This document shows, piece by piece, positions 52,458 through 62,500 of a stretch of DNA of 64,000 nucleotides. This stretch comes from Casuarina equisetifolia (lineage: Eukaryota; Streptophyta; Magnoliopsida; Fagales; Casuarinaceae): positions 26,475,583-26,539,582 of the forward strand of contig CM052359.1 of assembly GCA_028551475.1 (NCBI GenBank), written 5' to 3'. The position numbers and the translations under genes are program-made. Below the pieces are notes generated by a model. That model was given only the letters and a program-made list of their open reading frames with translations, was not told the origin of the DNA and did not search any database. How positions within the stretch are numbered: the first letter of the stretch is position 1; the number at the start of each line of letters is the position of its first letter.

Positions 52458-53199
52458 TTAGAAGGGAGGAGGTCCACCAGGGGGTCCTGGGGGCCCACCA
52501 TGTGGGCCAAAGGGTCCTGGTGGGCCACCAGGTGGGCCACCAAACACTGGTCCACAGCAGCTCTCAATAATGCAGCAACAGCAAAGGAAATAGAAACTGC
52601 CATCAAAACATGAATTGGGTTAACAACTACAAACTGGTTCAGAAAATCGATTAATGTATATAGTGATTATCTGCTTTTGAGTTCTCTAACTTTGCCATTA
52701 GTGCAATCATCAAACACTGCTTGAAAGTTAGATCCACTGGGGTCAGCTTGGGATAAGTATCTGACCCTTTTGTTTTAAAATTAAAAAAATAAAAAATAAA
52801 TCATAGAACAACCCATTTAGAACAGCACTATCCTGTCTTGCTTACTTTTACTGTATAATAATCGTTTGGTAATGAGCTAAGATTTGCTGGAGTTGCTTGC
52901 CATGATCTCATCAAAGCAGCCAGGCAAGCTTCCACCTTCCTACTTCAAACAATCGCTAAAGAAAGTTTTCTACTGAAGTTGCTGCCTTATGCATGGGCAT
53001 TAAATACCCAGCAAAGAAATATAATAACATCGCAATCATAGATATAAACATCACCGATCTCCGGTTGTCTTAGCGGAAAGAGATGTGTGACTCACCAGGA
53101 AGATACAAGCCGGCATATACCTCCGCATAGAAAATCACAGCAACCACCTGGTCCCGGCGGGCCGGGAGGTCCTCCGGGTGGCGGTCCCCAACCTGCCAT
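52458..53199 (-). CDS. Small Gly-Pro/Cys-rich protein, copy A
   Basis: Two exons: 53199-53096 and 52596-52458. Total 243 bases, 80 residues. Gly-Pro-rich arms (residues 1-19 and 50-80, with GPP/GGPP units) flank a hydrophobic, cysteine-rich core (residues 20-49). The core reads CCDFLCGGICRLVSSC then FYFLCCCCIIESCCG and holds all 11 cysteines. The intron is phase 2 and splits a Cys codon (TG|T) at residue 35. There is no signal peptide and no long charged segment. The four-Cys run in a hydrophobic stretch recalls plant CYSTM-type proteins, which are membrane-associated, but the C-terminal Gly-Pro arm is unlike them. I infer membrane anchoring, perhaps with S-acylation; the function is unknown. 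It is the first of three tandem copies with the same design. Confidence 0.85.
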
Positions 53200-54852
53200 C
53201 TTTGCGTCCTTACTTTCTAACAACTCAACTAATATGAGGAATTGGTATCTGTTTATGGAACCTCAGAAAGACAGTAAGGGAGCTTAGATGGGTGATGAAA
53301 AACCATGCGTTTCTAGCACCATCTTTTGGACTAGCAAAGCCAATGGATAAGGACCATTTGGGCATCCTATGCTGGTGAGTAGATGGATAAGGACGTTTTG
53401 CATACCAACTCCCCCTAGTTTTACCAAATATTTCACACTTATCATTTGTGCTTTAGGTTTGTTTTTGCTTCTAATTTCTCTATATTTTTTGTAAGCACTC
53501 ACAAAACTTGTCGAAAATTGTTAGTTTTCTTCATTTCTTGACTTTAAGGGAGTGGAGAACGGTGGAGGGATGGTGATGCCACGGCACATCCAAAACCCTC
53601 TAGTATTAACACAAAGAAATCTGTCACCCCTCTTAGTCATCTAAGATAACAATTTACATGGAATTTCTTTTTAAAACTCTAAATATACGTTAAGATTACA
53701 AATAACTTAAGTCTCCAAAACAATTACATAGTATAAATCTCCCATAGATAATTTTTTAAATAAAACCGTTGTGTACTTTTTTTAAGGTTGAATCCAAAAA
53801 CTCCCTAAGAGGGCTTGTAAAACAATTGAAAATATTGTGGTATAGTCTTTGAAAAATTAAATTGTATATAAAAACATAACTTGATTTATCTTTTTTTTTT
53901 AATAAATTGGCTGTCATGAAAAGTTTTCACTGTTTGAATAGTTTATCTTAGTATGTTCTAAACTATATTTTTCATTTTTTTTTCCTTTTTTCAAAGTTAA
54001 TTTCATTATTTTATCGTTTGAGTTTTAAACAATTATTTAGATATTGACTTTTGACTTTATTGTTTGGGTGTATTTTACAATCCATAACCAAAAGGCCAAA
54101 CTTGTTAGCTAAATTAAATAGTTTTATTTGAATGTTATCTACAAATTGAGCCCCATAAACCTAAGCTTGCCATAGGTCTTCATAAGCTCGTAATAAACTA
54201 TCATGCTTTGTGGTCAATGCTCCTAGTAGCCCTCTTAATGGCTTCTCTATTCTAGGTGACTCACACTTCTTATTTCAAGTAGCCTTTTCCACATGTTATC
54301 CATTTTATGATTTGAAATTGGGATATGAGATTGTGTCTCTAATATTATTTGTTATATGCTAAAAGGCCTAATAGGGAGACTGTGGTCACATGCATCTAGA
54401 GTACACTTTCAGCTTAGAGCAAGCAACCGGGTATTGAACTCACTCGAGATTGGGAGATAAGCAAGATAGAGTATAAGCAAGGTAGAACACAATCATTCTA
54501 TTAGATTGTGGCAATAATTACAAGGAAGAACACAAGTACATGAACAGTCCAAACACCCAAAAGTTATACATGGCACTCTCCTCTCCCCTATTGGTTCTCT
54601 TGTTGCAAGTCCTCCAAAGATCAGCCAACTTTGTGAGTAGTCCTTTCCTCTTCTTATAGTCGTTCTCCACTTGATTGGTGGTACCATGTGGCTAGATCTC
54701 CAAAGGGGTGCTTTCAGAAAGGAACCTTGTGGGCTGTTCATCCAAAAAGGCTCTATTATGCCTTTATCCACTGCCATTTGGTGACTCCCAAGGGCTTGGT
54801 CATTGGAAGTTCAAATACAATGGCCAAGTCATCTTATCTGCCAACTAAGTAA

Positions 54853-54878
54853 GATGGGATGGGATGGGATGGGATGTT
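54853..54878. repeat. (GATGG)n pentanucleotide microsatellite
   Basis: About five units of GATGG (GGGAT) in perfect tandem within the repeat-like spacer. Confidence 0.85.
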
Positions 54879-55582
54879 TCGCTCATGATTACTATGCAAT
54901 TGCATGTCCCACAGACGCCAGTCTTAGTGCACACGCTTGTACACATGCCCAAGTCTAGAGTGCGCTCGATCGGTGGTGGCACTCGCCCGCCACCGCTCCC
55001 CTTGATTGGCCCAAGCGTGGGCCTCGTTTCCCTTTTTCCTTGGCCATTGTCGGCCATCCCACTAAGGAGCTTGGTCGTATCCTAGGCACTCAAGCTTTCT
55101 CCTCCATCTCTCACGTTTTGTCGCGGGCCCTTCCGAACCATAACAAGGGTCCGACCTCCTCAAATTGGTAGGGTGACACTAAGCTTATTTGGATAAGTAC
55201 ATATCATTTCACTTGAATACCATCTATAATCTAAAGTTTTATAAGCCCAAGTTTCCCACGGATTCCCATAAGTCTATAACAACGTAATAAAGGTAGCACA
55301 CTGAAATGGCTTAATTTGACTGGAGTCGGGCCCAAAGAGGGCCCTTGGTTTTTTAATGTTTCATCTAGAAGGGTCTAGGTTAGGTATGTAAACAAAACCG
55401 AGCTGATAGTTTTTAAAGGTCAAGCGACGACGTGTTCTGTTCCCACAGTTTTCTTAGTGTCCACGGAAATTGACCTCATGCTCTTTGGTAGCTTTGGATA
55501 CCTGTTATTCAATGTTGACTTGCCTTGATTCACACAACTCCCTCGATCATAGGCTTCAGTGGCCACACGTATCTTTCCTTCT

Positions 55583-55871
55583 AAGGGGGAGATTCAGGAC
55601 ACAAACTACGGATGCAAGTGATCTGAGGGTGATTGATTAGGTGTTAATGATACAATCGATGTAATTTCCTTTTTTGGTCTTCTAAGTGTGTTAGGTTTTC
55701 CTAATTACATTAGGTTAGGTTTTTCTAATTGTATTAGGTGTATAGTTTTCCATGTATAGCTAGGATTATGTGTGTATATAAATCACAAATTCAATACAAT
55801 TGAGTTCTCTCCACTTGTTGGCTTTGTGACTTTTCTTTCCTTCCCCCACATTCATACTTTGTGATATTAAG
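55583..55871 (+). mobile_element. LTR-like segment A with polypurine tract
   Basis: AAGGGGGAGA at 55583-55592 resembles the polypurine tract that precedes a 3' LTR. About 50 bases later begins a segment (about 55641-55871) with GTTAATGATACAAT, GGTTTTCCTAATTACATT, a TATATAAA box and TTGAGTTCTCTCCACTTG, ending near CATTCATACTTTGTGATA. A diverged copy in the same orientation is at 58566-58826. These features are typical of plant copia-type LTRs. No reverse transcriptase or integrase is present, so it is a decayed remnant. Confidence 0.55.
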
Positions 55872-56332
55872 AAAAAAGAAAAAATGTATTTAACCCATTT
55901 CTTTATAAGCAGAATTGGTTTTTTGTGATACTAGAGTTTCTTATTAAAGGGAAGAGCTTTTGTAATATGCCTTATACACTTAATTAATTTGTTTAATAAT
56001 TTTTATTTTATTTTATAGAAAAGCAGATTTTAACCTTTCACAGCAACAATCTTAAATTGGGTTTGCCCCAAATTGAACACCTCACAGAACAAGATGGGTC
56101 GTTTACCTTGAGTGTATATTTCCAAACAAGTGCAATACAGCGTCACCTGAGTTTAGACTCGAACTAAACTCAAGGTTAACTGGGATTGGCATGCTTTTCC
56201 TATGGCATTCCCAAACACCAGCCATGACAATAAAGGAATTGACAAACTAGCAAAACAGGAGAAGAAAGTAACAACAAATTTTTATTTCTGCATTCTCTCA
56301 TGAAACCACACCATATCCTGGAAGTTAGCTGA

Positions 56333-56929
56333 TCAGAAGCGGGGGGGTCCAAAGGGACCAGGAGGACCAGGTGGACCTGGTGGCCCTCCAAATAATGGTC
56401 CACAGCAGCTCTCTAGGAGGCAGCAACAGCACACCACATACAAACTGTCAACAAAATAACCTCAATTTAGGATAAAGAAATGCTTTTTGACCTAAATAGC
56501 ATTGCACTTCTAGTAGGATGAATGTCAATCTCAAAGCAAATATGTAAAAAGGTTCTAACTATTTCATTATAGAATGATTTCCAATCATGGATCTATGAAC
56601 AAGTTGTGCATATATGCATTGTCATGTGATTACATTATGATAGGTGTAAAAATACCTTACACCAAAAAAAGATATTTGAAACTTATGCATCCAAATATTA
56701 AACTTAGAATCAAGAGATCTTAGGCCTGCAAGTTTATCACTGAGCTAACAAACTATGCATATACGCATTATTATGTGATCACATTAGTTCAAGAAAATGG
56801 CTAAAAACGAAAAAGGAAAACTCACCAAGATGACAACATACGGCATATTCCACCACACAGAAAATCAAAGCAACCAAATGGTCCCGGCGGGCCATGAGGC
56901 CCTGGTGGCGGTCCCCAAGGCGGAGGCAT
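56333..56929 (-). CDS. Small Gly-Pro/Cys-rich protein, copy B
   Basis: Two exons: 56929-56826 and 56444-56333. Total 216 bases, 71 residues. Exon 1 is 104 bases, exactly as in copy A, and the phase-2 intron splits the same Cys codon (TG|T, residue 35). Residues align with copy A one for one through the core: Cys20, 25, 29, 35, 40-43, 48 and 49 are all shared, with FDFLCGGICRMLSSC and VVCCCCLLESCCGP. Copy B has Phe where copy A has Cys21 and a shorter C-terminal arm. A TATA box (TATAAAAG) lies at about 57036-57044 on the minus strand, roughly 110 bases upstream of the ATG. Membrane association is inferred; function is unknown. Confidence 0.85.
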
Positions 56930-57035
56930 GGCTTTGTGTGGATCTCTTTCCCTCCCTCTAAACCTGCACGAGTTTCACAAACTCCTCTGGCTTGGCTTGC
57001 AATGTAGCCAATGGAGATGAACTAAACAGATCGTC

Positions 57036-57044
57036 CCTTTTATA
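57036..57044 (-). promoter_or_regulatory. TATA box of copy B
   Basis: CTATAAAAG on the minus strand, about 110 bases before the copy B start codon, is well placed for a core promoter. Confidence 0.6.
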
Positions 57045-58278
57045 GACTTTCAAGAGGGAGATTTCTTTTTTAAGTTCCTTTTCTTTTTTGGGATAAAGAG
57101 AACTTAAAGGGTAAGGAAGAGGGATTCAGCTTTTTTGTCCTAGCAAGCAGCTAGACTGAGGATACTTGGCCTCATTTCATCAATTTCTTTTTCAACCTAA
57201 CGTTCAACGGATATCAAACCAACGTTCAAAAGAGCTTCAGATTTCACCTAACATTCAGGAGGCTTGCAAACTTGTTCTTCTTTGGCTCTACCCTTGTCGC
57301 TCCGGCATTAAGGAACCCCCATTGATGACTGAAATGGCGGTGTCCCCCACAATTTCACCAAGAAAATTAATGGCGTGGACCGACCGACCGACCTCTATCG
57401 AGATCTGCAAACGCAGAGATTCAAGCAATTTTGATATCTGTATTCAACAAGTGGCATGCTAGCAATAGGTTGATATGGTAGACTGGTAGGGCTGTGGCGA
57501 AACATCAGTCTTTGGATTTGGACTTGGGACATGGGTCGCATCGAGTTCAGAGATGGCAGATAATGGAGGGATCCAAAACATGTTATTTTATTACTTCTAA
57601 TTTGCTTTGTAGTAGAGTAAGCATGATGAATGCCGTGAAAAAAAATCATATCGTCCAATAACATCTTTCTTCTTGGTATGTATAAATAACTATAAAAACT
57701 TAGTTGTTGTCCTCCATTTTGGGTGACCAAATGGATTAAACTTAGAGAAATCAAAATTTTAGGTATTTTAAGTTCAAGATCTAGATAAAAAAAAGGTTCC
57801 ATTAAAAATGATTCTCTGCATGCAATTATGTTATTGAGATAAAATAAAAATGAACACCATAAAGAAGTAAGCAGATTGAAGAGTCAACTGCATGCACAAT
57901 TTTCTTTTTTCTTTTTATGATTTTCTTTATTGGGGTGGCTCAACTCTCCACGTAAACGACTAAACTCCCTACCTTTATCTGAAGGGAAGCACGCTGGAAG
58001 AGCCAAAAACGCCTGTAAACGTCAACAATGTCGGCCCTATTGGGAGATGCCGACTACTTCACAGAGGCGATACTACCCAAGTGTTTTTTAGAACTTTGAG
58101 AAAAGCCCTAAAAAGCGAGAATTCCTATACTGGAGAAGACCAGAAACTACAACCAAAGATCCTTATTATCGTGTCCATCGCGTACTAGTTCAATGATAAC
58201 TAATAAGATTAGGACCTGTTAAATCTTAAGAATGACATCTAAACGTATGAATTTAGATGCATGTGTAAATAAATAAAT

Positions 58279-58309
58279 TCTTTTTTTTTTTTTAAAAAAA
58301 AAAAAAATC
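58279..58309. repeat. Poly-T / poly-A inverted homopolymer pair
   Basis: A T-run of about 15 is followed directly by an A-run of about 14, giving a perfect T/A inverted repeat that could extrude a hairpin. Confidence 0.85.
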
Positions 58310-58565
58310 TTCATTAAGGCCAAATCCTTTATAGTTTGACAGAACTTATTTGTATGTAAATAAATCAGAGATTAATTTTGACAATAAATCTAGACCTTTT
58401 AGACAATAAATCAAATTAGCTACTTGGGTTTGCACAAGATTGCATTGGAACTGACAGTTTCTAGGCAATCTGGTTGTTTTCCTTTTTATCAGAAAAAGAT
58501 GGCCAAATGTTTCCTAATTCATTGTTTTTAATTTCCTTTAGTTTTGGTAAAAAAAATCAGTAGAG

Positions 58566-58826
58566 TTGTTAATAATACAATTTCTTATTAAGTCCTCTGA
58601 TTTTATTGGATTTCCTTGATTGGATATAATTTCTTATTCTGATTGTATTGGATTTTCCTAATTACATTTTGTTATATAGTTTCATGTACAACTAGGTTTA
58701 GATGTATATATAAAGACATAGTCTTGTAAAGCTTATTGTATCATAGATTTAATAAATTGAATTCTCTCAACTCGTCGGCTCTGTGTTCTTTCCTTCTCTT
58801 CCCAATATTCATACTCTGTGATAAGA
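58566..58826 (+). mobile_element. LTR-like segment B
   Basis: Diverged direct copy of the segment at 55641-55871: GTTAATAATACAAT, GGATTTTCCTAATTACATT, ATGTACAACTAGG, TATATAAAG, TTGAATTCTCTCAACTCG and CATACTCTGTGATA all line up in order. There is no polypurine tract directly upstream and no internal coding region, so it may be a solo LTR. Confidence 0.55.
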
Positions 58827-59138
58827 GTACAACGCACTTTGCACTGCTTGATTATCATGCAATTTGCGAACAACCATATTTGTGCAGAATAAACTCAAAG
58901 AATGCATTGAAATTGGATAACTAAGATCACAACATTACAACCATGGATGGACGAGGATGATTAGCAATTCATAGCAATTGCTTAACATCGTGTTAATGAG
59001 CAAAGTGCATCTCAATGGAAGATAAAACAAAGCAGGACATCCTGCAAGAATACAAATCTCTTCCTGCTGCAAAGCTCTCATTATTTTTACATAACAGATA
59101 GGGTGTAAAACCAGATGGCCATGGCGCTCCATGGATGA

Positions 59139-59443
59139 TTACGGAGGAGGTGGGCCTGGTGGGCCAGGGGGTCCGGGAGGGCCACCAGGACCTCCAAAAC
59201 AGTCTTGGAACAACCAGCAACAGCAGAGGAAGTTCAGGCTGCACCCACCGACACCAAATATGTGAAAGCAAGTTAAATCAGGAGCTTGTAATAACTCTAA
59301 AATCTGAACTAAAACTATACGTACCAAGAACCAATCACGTCAAAAAATCCGCAGAAGAAGGGTGCTGGTCCTCCAGGACCGGGGGGACCCCATCCGGGCG
59401 GCCCTCCAGGTCCTCCTGGCCCTCCTGGTCCTCCTGGGCCCAT
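59139..59443 (-). CDS. Small Gly-Pro/Cys-rich protein, copy C (diverged)
   Basis: Two exons: 59443-59325 and 59238-59139, with a short intron of 86 bases. Total 219 bases, 72 residues. The design is the same as in copies A and B: a Gly-Gly-Pro N-terminal arm (residues 1-27), a hydrophobic Cys core (CGFFDVIGSC, then LNFLCCCWLFQDCFGG) and a Gly-Pro C-terminal arm ending in four prolines. The phase-2 intron again splits a Cys codon (TG|C, residue 40). The core has six cysteines instead of ten or eleven, CCCC has become CCCW and the CCGP motif is lost. A TATA box (TTATATAAG) is at about 59572-59580 on the minus strand, some 130 bases before the ATG. The gene looks intact, not a pseudogene. Function is unknown. 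Confidence 0.83.
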
Positions 59444-59571
59444 GACAAGCTAGCCTTTACGATGATCACCACCAGCGTCTCCGCCACAAGAAGCTGCTCT
59501 CCGGCGACCTTAGAGCCTGTCTTGCACAATGTAGGCAGCGATAGCAAAAGTTTCTGCTACCTCTCTAGGGA

Positions 59572-59580
59572 CTTATATAA
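59572..59580 (-). promoter_or_regulatory. TATA box of copy C
   Basis: TTATATAAG on the minus strand about 130 bases upstream of the copy C start codon. Confidence 0.6.
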
Positions 59581-62500
59581 GCCCAGGGTTGTTGTAGAAT
59601 GGCCATCTACCAAGACTTAATTTTTTCGAATAAACGTTGCTATCCTCCCATCAAATCCTTTTCTTCAATCTACCACTTTTCCACCTACCCTTCTCAACTT
59701 CCCAGTCAAACCCAGTCCCCCCCTTTGAGAACTCCCATTTTCACCACTTTTTGGTGCCGAAAGATTGGTCATAACCTCGGATGCCGTGCGCTTACTTGGG
59801 GCAGAAGGATGGATCGGTTCACGCTGTATTCCCTAGAACAATCTATGGGGTGTTAGAGAAAGATCCTAGTCTGTTGTATCATCCGGTTGATAGTAAAGTA
59901 GAAACCGTGTCAGTTGCCCACATTATTTCCAGAGATAAATGAGTACAGCCCGCAATATACAGTGCAGCCGACAAAAAATGTGCAGAACCGTGATGACGAA
60001 GGAACCAAGTTGCTGGATATGATGAAGCCGCCTGATCTTCAAGAATGTGCCAAGCCAACCTTTTGCTGTTTATGTTATCTTTGATTTGTTAACATTAGGA
60101 AGCATAAGCATGCCAGCCTTTATGCTTTGTAATATAATAAACATGAACTTCTCCTATAAATACAACCTAAGACTCTTTTTTGAATAGTGTCTTTGCATTT
60201 TTGGATAGTCCACTACACAACAAATATTTGTTCTTTTGTATAGAGATGCAGCAGGACGTTTAGGCCCTGCAATGACAGTTTTCAAAGTACTGATGCTATT
60301 ATTTTTGCTTCGTATCTATCTGTATTGCGGTAATTTTTATTAATTCTGTTTTCCTTATTTTTTATTCTGTTTTAGTATTATCTCCTTTATATCCTCCATT
60401 ATAAACATGTTGCTTCTTTGATTGAGTTTTGTTCAAATTATCAAAGGCTACAAACTCAAGTCCAGTGCTGCCACGTTAAACAATCCATCGAGTTCTGATT
60501 TTCCTCATGGGCGGCATGATGGGACGAAGCTACTATGACGCAAGGCCTTTTACCAATGTTTCTCCTTTTAGATGAAAGAAACTGATGCCTCACCATATCG
60601 GTGGACTTCGTGAATGTTATATGCCCGAGGTTAAGAGCTGGTTTAGTTGGGATGGGACGTCTTTTGTTGGTAATTAGCGAGACTCTGGCTACGCGATTTG
60701 ACGTGATGTGGGATCTGAGAGTTAGCCAGGTCAAAATGAAGGGACCGATGCAGGGGAGTATTGGGAAGAGGCCTTGTAAAAACCCTTGGAACCCTAAATG
60801 AAATTGCCCTTTTGAGGTTGAGTTTCACTTTTGTATCAGTAGTGGTATTCCTAGTGGTTTGATGACGACCAGATCTTCCAACCAATATGCCATGTGAATA
60901 ATATTAATCTACCAACAATATCACAAAGAGTTATTCAATCCCTTATTTTTTTAATGAAGATGGACATGTAGACTAGAGCGAAATATTATTTCTAGAGTAT
61001 TATCATCTTTATTCATAAAAGTACATACTTCTCATTTTATCACTAATAAAGATTTCTGGATGGAGAATTTTCGAAATATAAATTTTTCATATCCTCCTAA
61101 TTCAAAGACTTCCAACTTTGAGCCCGAAGTTATTGAAAAAGAGTTTATACCGAAAATCATCATAACATAAATTCGTATCACAAATCAAAAAGAAATATGG
61201 ATACATGAAATTAATAATAGACTTTGGGATTCTGACATTAATACGAAAGAACACAATTTGGATAATATAATAGATGTGTGATAATGATCTTATGTTAATC
61301 TGATAAGATTCTCTATATATAATTATTAGTCTTATTTTTATATAGTGTGATGTATGCATATTTATGTTAGCTTACTTTAAGATTCCATCCCTGTAAAAGG
61401 TAAGTGGTTAAAAAGTAATTTTTAAAAATGAGATGTCATTTTTGAAAATTAATTTTACCTAACAATAAAAGTAAAAAAGTTAAGTGACTCTTATAAAAAA
61501 ATTAATTGTAAAATCTCTGTATATAAAGATCCTTAGATATAATGAGAAACTTTGGAATAACAACTTCTCTCCGTTATCTTAGTCTCCCATAAAATTCTCT
61601 CATCCTCCACGCTTATGTCCACAACAAGATCATTAACCCAAAGCTTAACATCCAAGCACACAACAGCGAACAAACCTCGCTCAACAGGGACATTCCTACA
61701 TGTTCATTCTCCGACAAATCCATGATTCTTAGTTCAGCAGAGCTGGTTGTGTTGGTTGGAATTTCGTAAGACATAGAATTACGTTCAAGAGGGAGATATT
61801 TCAGTAGGAAGAAGCTGTCACAAAGTGATGAGGGGTCAAGAGGGAACTTGGAAAGTAATTTACCCCCCTGCTAATCTCTGACAATCCTTGGAATCTCACT
61901 CGGTCAAGGTCAAGAAGAACTAGAATCTAAGTAGTTTTTAACCAGAAGCAAGATACCCAATAAAAAAATCTTCATTCCATCAGTGCAGGTTTGATATTCA
62001 GAAACATTATTGGTTGTGGGGAGAAGCCTTTCAAGGCAAAGGACTACTTAAGCAAAATCATATCATTACGGACAAGAACATTGGTTGGCTTTAGCGTTTC
62101 ATCCTTTGCAATGGGGAAAACATCTATCTTGGCTCCCTATATTTTTCTTGATAATACTTAGTTGAAAGCAAGTATTGCTTGAAACTTAAGGATCTCAGGT
62201 TTGACATCCAAATATGTGAGTTTACAAATATGACAAATCTAGCATTAGATCGTTGAATTTACGTCCATTTACTTCCCATCACTGTAGATTTAAGTAGGAC
62301 CAAGCATCCCAAAGCAAGACACGTTTTCCTCTTTCACTTCCCTTATTTTGCACGATTCTAGCCCTTAACAAGTTACGTCCATTTACTTCCTATCACTCTG
62401 GATTTAACTACCCATCACTTCACTTCTCTTCCCTTTCATCTAGGCTTCCTTTGACTCCCCACTTCCCACGCCTAACATTAAGCCTAGTCGACTACTTCAG

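Larger units (their letters stand above)
53200..56332. other. Repeat-rich spacer between copies A and B
   Basis: It holds the promoter of copy A (no clear TATA box seen), then repeat-like DNA. 54360-55230 is less AT-rich and has no intact frame; it looks like an old inserted element. A GGGAT pentamer array lies at about 54853-54878. A polypurine tract and an LTR-like segment at 55583-55871 are listed separately. No gene is supported. Confidence 0.5.
56930..59138. other. Spacer between copies B and C
   Basis: It contains the copy B promoter, AT-rich DNA, an A/T homopolymer pair near 58279-58309 and a second LTR-like segment at 58566-58826. Frames of up to 135 codons (57395-57802 minus) show no motif. 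No gene is supported. Confidence 0.55.

Noticed and set aside
52301..52606. 101-codon minus-strand frame with His/Leu/Val-rich repeats
   Set aside because: It is a shadow of copy A exon 2; the true frame reads the Gly-Pro/Cys sequence and splices in phase with exon 1.
59135..59620. 161-codon plus-strand frame
   Set aside because: It is antisense to copy C; Gly-Pro-rich DNA gives long open frames on both strands.
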